From NCBI GenBank assembly GCA_003151895.1, contig PLYX01000217.1:1-13888 (forward strand): 13,888 nucleotides of DNA, given 5' to 3'. Below the pieces are notes generated by a model. That model ran no database searches. It saw nothing but the letters and a program-made list of their open reading frames with translations, and had not been told where the DNA came from. The DNA comes from Solirubrobacterales bacterium. GTDB lineage: Bacteria > Actinomycetota > Thermoleophilia > Solirubrobacterales > Solirubrobacteraceae. This document shows, one piece after another, positions 6,019 through 12,036 of the stretch (positions are counted from its first letter, which is position 1; every line of letters begins with the position of its first letter). A program made the translations under genes and the position numbers.

Positions 6019-7914
6019 TCACCCAGACCGCCGGGTGGTCGGCAACGAGGCGGCGTACGTGGCGAGGTGAGCGGGCCGCGAGGTGTCGAGCACGTGGCCG
6101 GCGGAGTCGAGCGCCTGCACCGCCACGTAGGCGTACTTCTTGGGCAGGATCGTCGAGCTTTCGAAGCCACTCGCCGGGATCGTGGTCTGCGGTTTGAGCG
6201 ATTCGGGATGTTCCCCCGCGAGCACGCGCCAGGACGCTGCGTCGGTCGCGCCGTTCCAGCTCGCGTGCACGATGGTCTCTTCGCCGGTGTCATCGAGGTC
6301 GGCGAGGACCGTCGGCGGGCTCAGCGGGCGCCCGCTCCAGGGGAAGCGGAAGCCGCGGTAGGAGGTCATGTCGAACGGCAGGTGGGCGTCGAAGAGCAGC
6401 GAGCCTCCTCTGGCGTACTCGCTGATCTCGGGCACCCCACCGTAGTCCACCACAGCGTTCCCGTCCGGCAGCGTCTGCATGTTGCCTTGGCTTACGGCAA
6501 GCAGCGGGTTGGGGTGCGTGTAGGCAGAGTTGAGATGCGCTTCGTGGGTCTTGAAGTCAAGCCCGATCCGCACGGCACGCGACTGGTGGTGGATGGGCGG
6601 GTTCGAGCCGTTGTCGAAGAGGGTGACTTCCCCGTCGGAGAGGATGCGGCCGTCGTGCTGCCACGCGGTTTCGGTGCCCGGTCCCATCTTGAAGGAGCTC
6701 CTGGTGCCGCCCAGGCGCCAGAGGACCCTGCCCGTGCCGGCTTCCAGCTGGTAGCCGGCCCAGGTGCTGCGCGCCGAGATGAAGATGTTCCCGTCGGGCT
6801 CGGGATCGACCGAGTTGAGGTGAAACCAGTCCCATGGCGTCGCCTTCGGCGCCGTCGTCTCGGACTCTGAGGCGCCGACGTGGTCGAGGCTGTGCCATTC
6901 CCAGCGCACCAAGCCCGTCCTCATGTCGATCTCCTGCACGGCGGTGTCGATGATCGCCCCGCCCGGCGCTCCTCCCACCGGGGTCAGGTCGCAGCGGATC
7001 GCGTTGTAGGCCGTTATGTAGGCGATGTCGTGGGGGGCGATCTGGAAGTCGTGCAGGTCCGCCCGCAGGCCGTTGCCGCCGGGAATCCTGGCGACCGTCC
7101 GGTAGTTGGAGTTCATGACGACGTCTTCGCCCTGACCGAAGCCCAGCGAGAGCACCTTTCCCTGCCAGAAGGTCAGGGCGTGCCGGCCTTCGTAGCGCTG
7201 CACGCTCAGGTTCTCGGCGGTCTCGTCTTTGGGGAGATGGTCGAACCACACGAGCCGGCCCCGCGGCGTATAGATCAGCGGCCCGTACTGGCCCGGCCCG
7301 GGTCCGTTGGTCGTGAGGATGTCGCCTGCCCCCGGATCGCGATCCGCCAAGGTGACGCTCAGGATTGGGGCTTGGGCGTCGGGCAGGGTGTCGAAGCTCT
7401 GGTAGTCGGCGGGCGCCGCCTTCGGGTTGGGAAACGCCGGGACGCTTGCCGTCGAATATGGGGTATCGACATGAAAGTCGAAAGCGACCCGCTTGCCGCC
7501 GTTACCGATCGTCCGGGATCGGCCGGCGCCGATCGTGGCGCGCACCTCCACGCGCTCGCCCGCGTCGAACGGGGCGTCGGGCAGGAAGCTCGCGCCGTCG
7601 CCTTGGGAGTAGCCGTGGAGGCGGCCGGAGTGATCGCCGCTGCGCCGGCCCACGACGGAGACTTCGTGGATCTCCGCGGGCGGCACGCCCAGGAAGCTGA
7701 TCTGCGAGTACGGGCTCGCCGTGTCGGTTTCCGGCGCCGGCGAGACGTCGACTCCCAGCCCTTCCAGCTTCGCGCTGTGGTCAAGCGTGGCCGGCAGGCA
7801 CGCCGGCGACGCCGTCTTGCGCGTGCCCGTCAGGGCTCCTGTTCCCAGCACGGCCGCCACGGCGACCACTGCCGCGACTGCGAGCAGGATGATGAGAAGG
7901 CGCGTTCTGCTCAT
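6019..7914 (-). CDS. Arylsulfotransferase (ASST) family protein with N-terminal membrane anchor
   Basis: This is a 631-residue ASST-family protein. Residues 1-28 (MSRTRLLIILLAVAAVVAVA and on to LGTGAL) are a basic start plus a long hydrophobic helix, read as an uncleaved anchor or a signal peptide; there is no lipobox. Residues about 55-150 are an Ig-like domain (QISFLG, VSVVGRRSGDHSGRL, GASFLP). The ASST domain follows, with LHDF (His288), FHLNSVD (His365, Asn367), SARSTW (Arg382) and WQHDGR (His420). A C-terminal fibronectin-like segment carries HASWNGATDAASWRVLAG. It shares all conserved blocks with the lipoprotein at 868-2706 and the fusion at 2703-5717, so the three are paralogs. ATG at 7914 follows the sulfotransferase stop by 15 bases without a clear ribosome site, suggesting coupled translation. 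The likely job is PAPS-independent sulfate transfer between aryl esters outside the membrane; the substrate is unknown. Confidence 0.86.
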   Translation of the reverse strand: MSRTRLLIILLAVAAVVAVAAVLGTGALTGTRKTASPACLPATLDHSAKLEGLGVDVSPAPETDTASPYSQISFLGVPPAEIHEVSVVGRRSGDHSGRLHGYSQGDGASFLPDAPFDAGERVEVRATIGAGRSRTIGNGGKRVAFDFHVDTPYSTASVPAFPNPKAAPADYQSFDTLPDAQAPILSVTLADRDPGAGDILTTNGPGPGQYGPLIYTPRGRLVWFDHLPKDETAENLSVQRYEGRHALTFWQGKVLSLGFGQGEDVVMNSNYRTVARIPGGNGLRADLHDFQIAPHDIAYITAYNAIRCDLTPVGGAPGGAIIDTAVQEIDMRTGLVRWEWHSLDHVGASESETTAPKATPWDWFHLNSVDPEPDGNIFISARSTWAGYQLEAGTGRVLWRLGGTRSSFKMGPGTETAWQHDGRILSDGEVTLFDNGSNPPIHHQSRAVRIGLDFKTHEAHLNSAYTHPNPLLAVSQGNMQTLPDGNAVVDYGGVPEISEYARGGSLLFDAHLPFDMTSYRGFRFPWSGRPLSPPTVLADLDDTGEETIVHASWNGATDAASWRVLAGEHPESLKPQTTIPASGFESSTILPKKYAYVAVQALDSAGHVLDTSRPAHLATYAASLPTTRRSG

Positions 7915-7929
7915 GCCGGACGGCCGCGG

Positions 7930-8724
7930 CTAGGCCGTCGTGGCGTCCGGCGTGCCGGCCTTGCCGGCTGCGGTCTCGGCCGGAGCTGCGCTTGGCGTGC
8001 CAGCCGTGGACCCCACGGGAGCATCCTGGGCTTCCCGCCCCTCCTCGGCGCGCGACGCCTGCAACGCCGCGAGCGCGCCGTCGATGACGCGTCCCAAAAA
8101 TGTCTCGCGGTCGTTGACGTGCGGCAGGGGCTCGGCGGGCACGGGCAGCTCCAGGAACTCGCACAGTGGCTCCCAGCCTTCGCTCACGTTCCACACGAGC
8201 AGCCGCTCGGGCGGCACGGTCGCCATGACCTGCTCGTTGTGGCGCTCGAACCCCGCGATCAGCTGCTCGGGTTGCTCGTGGCCGGCGGCGAACGGCCCCT
8301 CCTCGATCCAGAACATGCGCTCGACGAGCTTCAGATAGCGAGCCCACCGCGGATCGACGAGGCCGCGGGCGCTGGAGAGCAGACGGATCAGCGACTCGCC
8401 GTAGCACATGTTCCAGATCGTCTCCCTGAAGCTGGGCTCCCACTTCTCGGGGTCGCGCACGCTGAGCAGCACCTTGGCGTCCGGGTAGTAGTTCATCAAC
8501 TCGCGCCAGAAGTAGCCGCCGGGCCAGTCCGCCGTGGCCTGGAAGCCGCCGAACACCTCCTCCCACGGGGCATCCCCGTCAAGCGCGCGATTCCATACGT
8601 CCACCTGGTCGAGGTCGGCGATGACGTTGACCCAGTGGTAGCAAGGCTCGATACCCAGCATCTCGAGCGCCACCTTCTGCGTCAGCGTGCCCGTGCGCGG
8701 CAGTCCGGCCCCGATCACTCTCAT
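7930..8724 (-). CDS. P-loop (PAPS-dependent) sulfotransferase family protein
   Basis: This is a 264-residue cytoplasmic protein with no signal peptide. It starts MRVIGAGLPRTGTLTQKVAL, the 5'-phosphosulfate-binding loop of sulfotransferases (PRTGT, residues 9-13). The segment KVLLSVRDPEKWEPSF (84-99) fits the 3'-phosphate-binding element, with Arg90 and Ser98. PCYHW (27-31), SEGWEPLCEFL (181-191) and PLPHVND (199-205) are typical of the Sulfotransfer_4-like group. Such enzymes move sulfate from PAPS to an alcohol or phenol. The last 40 residues are a low-complexity Ala/Pro/Thr/Gly tail not expected in the fold. ATG at 8724 has GGAGGG seven bases upstream. It is the first full-size gene of the minus-strand block, 15 bases before an ASST gene, and it faces a type III polyketide synthase. 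The PAPS source could be the CysC at 10059-10697. Acceptor unknown. Confidence 0.83.
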   Translation of the reverse strand: MRVIGAGLPRTGTLTQKVALEMLGIEPCYHWVNVIADLDQVDVWNRALDGDAPWEEVFGGFQATADWPGGYFWRELMNYYPDAKVLLSVRDPEKWEPSFRETIWNMCYGESLIRLLSSARGLVDPRWARYLKLVERMFWIEEGPFAAGHEQPEQLIAGFERHNEQVMATVPPERLLVWNVSEGWEPLCEFLELPVPAEPLPHVNDRETFLGRVIDGALAALQASRAEEGREAQDAPVGSTAGTPSAAPAETAAGKAGTPDATTA

Positions 8725-8773
8725 CTACGTCCCTCCAGGCTCATGGCTGTTGTCGTCCCTCCAGGCTAATCAT
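8721..8773 (-). promoter_or_regulatory. Two tandem mini-ORFs with duplicated ribosome sites before the sulfotransferase
   Basis: On the minus strand ATG at 8773 opens a 10-codon frame (MISLEGRQQP) whose TGA at 8743-8741 overlaps a second ATG at 8744. That opens a 7-codon frame (MSLEGRR) whose TGA at 8723-8721 overlaps the sulfotransferase ATG at 8724. Both junctions are ATGA. The unit AGCCTGGAGGGACG, which carries the ribosome site, occurs twice (8754-8767 and 8728-8741, period 26). The arrangement would let ribosomes step from leader peptide to gene. It may also simply be a by-product of the duplication. Confidence 0.4.
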
Positions 8774-8944
8774 GGACGCCTGTCGAAGGGTTTGTGAAGA
8801 AGTATGTCGATAGGATGAAGAGTCTATGAAGATAATCCGACGCGGAGCCGCTCTTTCGCGGTTGCCGACGGGTTGCTCACGTATCCTCGGTCTTCGACCC
8901 GCCCATCCGCCCTCCCAGGCCCGAACGACTCCAGGGGATCCATC
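8774..8944. promoter_or_regulatory. Divergent promoter region, sulfotransferase / type III polyketide synthase
   Basis: This is the most A/T-rich stretch of the window, especially 8780-8840, between two divergent genes. A -10-like GATAAT sits at 8831-8836 for the plus strand, and TAGGAT at 8811-8816 is another candidate; neither has a good -35 at the right distance. On the minus strand CATACT with TTCATA 18 bases upstream is possible but weak. AGGGG at 8933-8937 precedes the chosen TTG start of the polyketide synthase. A shared divergent promoter is inference. Confidence 0.35.
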
Positions 8945-10090
8945 TTGAAGGCTATAGAAGCCGACCTTCCCAGCCTCGCCGACCTCCCCAGCCTCGCCGA
9001 CCTCCCCACTCTTGCGCAGCCGCTTCCATGGGACGATCCGAGCACCGGGCTCCCGCGCATCAGCCGCCTCGCGCTGGCCGACCCTGAGACATCCTTCACC
9101 CAGGAGGACGTGCTCGGCCTGCTCGGCCTCTCAGACGACGAGTTCGCACGGCGCATCTTCAGCCGCTGTGGGGTGCGCCGCCGCCGGCTGAATCTGACCG
9201 ACGAGCTCCTCGCCACCACCGTTCAGGGCCGCACGCTCGCGATCGAGAATCAGCTCCTCGGCGATGCGGTGCGGGCGATCGACGAGCTCGAGATCGATCC
9301 CGGGGATATCGGGGTGGTCATCAGCGCCTCGCTCTATTCGCTCGGTGGTCCCACGATCGCGCACCGGCTCGTGGATCACTACGAGATGGACCCCGCCACG
9401 GACAAGTACCACGTGGTGGGCGTCGGCTGCGCGAGCGCCGTGCCGCTCGTGCGGCTCGCCTCGCAGGTGCTGCGCGAGCATCCCGGCAAGAAGGCTTTGG
9501 TGGTCGCCGCCGAGAGCATGGCCGGCATCCTGATGGGCGCCAGGGCCGACGATCCGCGCTCAAAGACGGTCGGCTCCTCGATCTTCGGCGACGGTTGCGC
9601 CGTCGCGGTGATCGAGTACGGAGATTCGTCTCCCGCGGCGACCACTCACCCGAGTGGGCCGGTGGTCCTCGCCTCGAAGGTGCATCAGATCAGCGGCACG
9701 CTCGGTGCAGTGCGGATGCAGCTGGCACCCGACGACAGCTTCCTGCACCTGATCCGCGAGCTGCCCGACGTGGCGAGCGCGGGTCTGCGTGAGCTGGTCG
9801 ACGAGTTCCTCGCCGCGCAGGGGTGCAGGCGCGAGGCGATCGACCATTGGCTGGTGCACCCCGGCGGGCGGCGCATCATCGAGAGCATCCAGGAAGCGCT
9901 GTCGCTCTCGCGTGAGGACGTCGAGGTGAGCTACAGGGTGCTCGCGGAGCACGGCAACGTCGGCACGCCGTCGATCTTCTACGTGATGAAGCGCGTGATC
10001 GAGCGCCGCCGGCCGCAGGCGGGCGAGCTTGGGCTGATGGTCACGGTCGGCCCGGGCGTCACGGTCGGATTGATGCTCCTACAGTGGTGA
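8945..10090 (+). CDS. Type III polyketide synthase (chalcone/stilbene synthase-like)
   Basis: This is a 381-residue ketosynthase-type enzyme that condenses a CoA-bound starter with malonyl-CoA units and cyclises the chain, often to resorcinols, phloroglucinols or pyrones. The triad is intact: Cys162 in GVGCASAVP, His305 in HWLVHPGGRR and Asn338 in EHGNVGTPS. These are close to the Cys164/His303/Asn336 of plant chalcone synthase. GPGVTVGLMLL near the end is the family C-terminal signature. I chose TTG at 8945 because AGGGG lies seven bases upstream and the length then fits the family. An in-frame TTG at 8873 would add 24 residues without a better ribosome site, and there is no in-frame ATG before the fold. 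The N-terminus carries an unusual three-fold DLPSLA repeat. It faces the sulfotransferase and overlaps cysC tail to tail. Product unknown; a phenolic product would suit the neighbouring sulfotransfer genes. Confidence 0.9.
   Translation: MKAIEADLPSLADLPSLADLPTLAQPLPWDDPSTGLPRISRLALADPETSFTQEDVLGLLGLSDDEFARRIFSRCGVRRRRLNLTDELLATTVQGRTLAIENQLLGDAVRAIDELEIDPGDIGVVISASLYSLGGPTIAHRLVDHYEMDPATDKYHVVGVGCASAVPLVRLASQVLREHPGKKALVVAAESMAGILMGARADDPRSKTVGSSIFGDGCAVAVIEYGDSSPAATTHPSGPVVLASKVHQISGTLGAVRMQLAPDDSFLHLIRELPDVASAGLRELVDEFLAAQGCRREAIDHWLVHPGGRRIIESIQEALSLSREDVEVSYRVLAEHGNVGTPSIFYVMKRVIERRRPQAGELGLMVTVGPGVTVGLMLLQW
8963..9016 (+). repeat. Three 18-bp in-frame tandem repeats in the polyketide synthase N-terminus
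   Basis: Units at 8963-8980, 8981-8998 and 8999-9016 read GACCTCCCCAGCCTCGCC with few changes. They encode DLPSLA, DLPSLA and DLPTLA. The first two differ by one base, indicating recent slippage or duplication; the third is more diverged. They lie before the conserved fold. Confidence 0.9.
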
Positions 10091-10697
10091 GCGTCTCGGC
10101 CGGGAGACGCGTCTGTAGGAGCTCCAGCACGGCGTCTACGGCGAGCGGCACCGCCAGGTCGGGCGTCAGCTGCAGATCGGGACGCAGCGGCGGCTCGTAG
10201 GGATCGTCGATGCCGGTAAAGCCGTCCAGATCGCCTGCGAGCGCACGCGCATACAGACCCTTCGGGTCGCGCTCGGCGCAGATCGACAGCGGGGTGTCGA
10301 CGAATACTTCGAAGAAGGGAAGGCCGTCGCGCTCGTGGCGCTCGCGCACCTCTCGGCGGGTGCGCTCATAGGGCGACACCAACGCCACGATCGCCACAGC
10401 GCCCGAGTCGGCGAACAGCCCTGCCAGCTCGCCCACGCGATAGACGTTGGCTTCCCGGTCATCGCGGCTGAAGCCGAGATCGCCGCAGATCCCGCAGCGC
10501 AGATTGTCTCCGTCCAGCAGGTAGGCGCCACGACCTTCCTCGACGAGGCGCTCCTCCACGGCCGCCCCGACCGTCGACTTGCCCGAGGAGGGGAGACCGG
10601 TTATCCAGACGGTCGCCCCGCGGGCTTGGAGGGCGTGCCAGCGCCGCTCGCGGGAGAGCGTGCCTTCCTGCCATGTCACGTTGGGGCTTGAGTCCAT
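10059..10697 (-). CDS. cysC: Adenylylsulfate (APS) kinase
   Basis: This is a 212-residue enzyme that phosphorylates APS at the 3' position with ATP to give PAPS, the donor for cytosolic sulfotransferases. The N-terminus has the typical NVTWQEGTLSRERRW. The Walker A loop GLPSSGKST is at 34-42, and LDGDNLR (61-67) with GFSRDDREANVYRV is the APS/Mg region. ERDPKGLYARA (142-152) and FTGIDDPYEPP (160-170) are further family blocks. The length is normal for a stand-alone CysC, with a slightly long C-terminus. ATG at 10697 was chosen because NVTW lies right behind it; the nearest ribosome-like AGGTGAG is about 11 bases away. The last 32 bases overlap the convergent polyketide synthase. No ATP sulfurylase is in the window, so APS must come from elsewhere. 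Its presence beside a sulfotransferase suggests PAPS for sulfation rather than only for cysteine synthesis. Confidence 0.95.
   Translation of the reverse strand: MDSSPNVTWQEGTLSRERRWHALQARGATVWITGLPSSGKSTVGAAVEERLVEEGRGAYLLDGDNLRCGICGDLGFSRDDREANVYRVGELAGLFADSGAVAIVALVSPYERTRREVRERHERDGLPFFEVFVDTPLSICAERDPKGLYARALAGDLDGFTGIDDPYEPPLRPDLQLTPDLAVPLAVDAVLELLQTRLPAETLTTVGASIRP
10091..10110 (+). terminator. Stem-loop directly after the polyketide synthase stop
   Basis: GCGTCTC (10091-10097), loop GGCCGG and GAGACGC (10104-10110) form a perfect 7-bp stem. It begins on the base after the TGA of the polyketide synthase. No T run follows, as is common for high-GC terminators. The same bases code for the C-terminus of CysC (around RLPAETL) on the other strand, so the signal is embedded in a convergent gene. 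Confidence 0.5.
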
Positions 10698-10846
10698 CGG
10701 GTGGGAAGCTCACCTGCCGGAGTCTTAGGAACCGTTAGGGCGCGGTTAGCGTCTCTAACATAGCGGGCTGGCCGGAAGTTTCGCCTGGTTTCGTAAGTTG
10801 CGGCTAAGAGCCCCGGTACGAGCGCCTATCCGGCGTGGGGAGAGGG
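10698..10846. promoter_or_regulatory. Gap between cysC and the ferredoxin gene
   Basis: There are 149 bases without a credible gene. On the minus strand TATGTT (10757-10762) could be a -10 for cysC, with no clear -35. Three TTAG-containing words lie close together, including CCGTTAG (10732) and CGGTTAG (10743), 11 bases apart. GTTAG-CGTCT-CTAAC (10745-10759) is a small inverted repeat, so an operator is possible. Near the ferredoxin stop, CGCC-TATCC-GGCG (10823-10835) lies inside CCCC/GGGG arms (10811-10814, 10837-10840), a weak terminator candidate for the operon ending there. Confidence 0.3.
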
Positions 10847-11098
10847 TCAGGCGGGCGCGAGTGTGGCTTCGCCGTCGTAGAGCTTGATGATCTTGACGGT
10901 GGCATCGGGTGCGGCGGTCAGGCACAGGCCGCAGAGCACGCACTCGTCGAGATTGCGCTCCACGAGCTCGAGCGTCCCGCTGCCGGCTTGGGCGAAGATG
11001 TCCACCGGACACGCTTCGGCGAGCTTCGCCGCGAGCGCCGCGTCGGAGGCCGCCTCGTCGGATACCTCGACAGCGATGAAGATCCCATCGGCCCTCAT
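10847..11098 (-). CDS. FixX-like single-cluster ferredoxin
   Basis: This is an 83-residue soluble protein with exactly four cysteines: Cys30 in EACPVDIF, and Cys53, Cys56 and Cys59 in ECVLCGLC. A CxxCxxC group plus a remote Cys-Pro is a full ligand set for one [4Fe-4S] cluster. The order, CP first and then CxxCxxC, resembles FixX, the ferredoxin partner of ETF-quinone oxidoreductase. The usual extra Cys after CxxCxxC is absent (LTAAP). ATG at 11098 overlaps the stop of the SucD-like gene as ATGA, so the protein should be made in step with the CoA ligase. I infer a redox role linked to that CoA ligase pathway, for example as acceptor for a 2-oxoacid:ferredoxin oxidoreductase or as donor to quinone. 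No such oxidoreductase is visible here. Confidence 0.75.
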   Translation of the reverse strand: MRADGIFIAVEVSDEAASDAALAAKLAEACPVDIFAQAGSGTLELVERNLDECVLCGLCLTAAPDATVKIIKLYDGEATLAPA

Positions 11099-12036
11099 GC
11101 CGGGCTCCCTTCTGTCGCGCCGGCTCGCTCGGCGATCTTCGTCCTGATCATCTCCGGGATGTCCTCGATCCGCTCGGCCACAGCGATGCCCGCTTGCGCA
11201 AGGCGCGCGATCTTCTCGGTGGCCGTGTCCTGGATGCCTTCCACGATCGTGCCGGCGTGGCCGAAGCTCATCCCGGGCATCTCGTCCATGAAACGCCCCG
11301 CCATGAACGCCACGATCGGCAGGCGCGAGTTGTTATCGGTGACCCAGCGCGCGAGCTCGGCCTCCATGCGGCCGCCCGGCTCGGTGTAGATCACGATGCC
11401 ACGGGTCTGCTCGTCGGCCTCGAATTGCGGCATCAGCTCGGCGTAGCTGGAGCCGATGATCGCGTCGCCCCCGATCGACACGGCCGTGGACTGGCCGAGA
11501 CCGGCGGCGCTGAGCGTGGAGGACATCTCGGTGGTCATCCCGCCCGAGCGCGAGATCACGCCGATCGGGCCGGGCGTGTAGGCCTGGGCGGCGTTGCGCG
11601 CGGGCCCTCCGATGCCGCCCATCTTGACCACGTCGGGCACGATGACCCCGAGGCAGTTGGGGCCGATGATGCGCGCGCCGCGCAGTGTCGCAAGCTCGAC
11701 CATCTCGGCCACGTCGCGACGAGGGATGCGCTCGGTGACGATCACGATCAGCTTTATGCCGTTCTCGATCGCCTCGAACACGGCGTCCTTGGTGAAGGCG
11801 GGGGGGACCGTCACGACCGAGCCGTAGATCGGCGCGCCGTGGTGGGCCACCGCCTGGGCGACCGTGTCGAACACGGGCACGCCGTGCACCTCGCGGCCCA
11901 GGCGGCCGGGGGTCACCCCACCCACGACCTTGGCGCCCTCGCCGTAGTCGAGGCACTCCCTCGTCAGGTTGACGGCCTCGCGGCCGGTGATGCCCTGGAC
12001 GATGAACGTCGTGGATGCGTCGATAAGGATGCTCAC
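11095..12036 (-). CDS. sucD: Succinate-CoA ligase-like alpha subunit
   Basis: This is a 313-residue subunit of the ADP-forming acyl-CoA synthetase family, which makes or cleaves an acyl-CoA with ATP through a phospho-histidine. QGITGREA (14-21) and GGVTPGRLG (39-47) form the CoA-binding Rossmann part, and GPNCLGVI (125-132) and ISRSGGMTTE (161-170) are family blocks. The phosphorylated His is expected at 260 in MSFGHAGTIVEG. The segment after it reads GIQDTATEK instead of the usual GGKGTA-type loop, and the lead-in RFMDEMPGMSFGH is longer than in E. coli SucD (289 aa). The enzyme is therefore a divergent branch, and its acid could be succinate, malate or another. The start is GTG at 12036, overlapping the SucC-like stop as GTGA; its own stop overlaps the ferredoxin start. 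The fold and reaction type are secure; the substrate is not. Confidence 0.88.
   Translation of the reverse strand: MSILIDASTTFIVQGITGREAVNLTRECLDYGEGAKVVGGVTPGRLGREVHGVPVFDTVAQAVAHHGAPIYGSVVTVPPAFTKDAVFEAIENGIKLIVIVTERIPRRDVAEMVELATLRGARIIGPNCLGVIVPDVVKMGGIGGPARNAAQAYTPGPIGVISRSGGMTTEMSSTLSAAGLGQSTAVSIGGDAIIGSSYAELMPQFEADEQTRGIVIYTEPGGRMEAELARWVTDNNSRLPIVAFMAGRFMDEMPGMSFGHAGTIVEGIQDTATEKIARLAQAGIAVAERIEDIPEMIRTKIAERAGATEGSPA

Noticed and set aside
6880..8769. A 629-codon plus-strand open frame across the anchored ASST and the sulfotransferase
   Set aside because: It is antisense to two genes with clear motifs, its protein is Arg/Gly/Val-rich with no recognisable domain, and long antisense frames are common in high-GC coding DNA.
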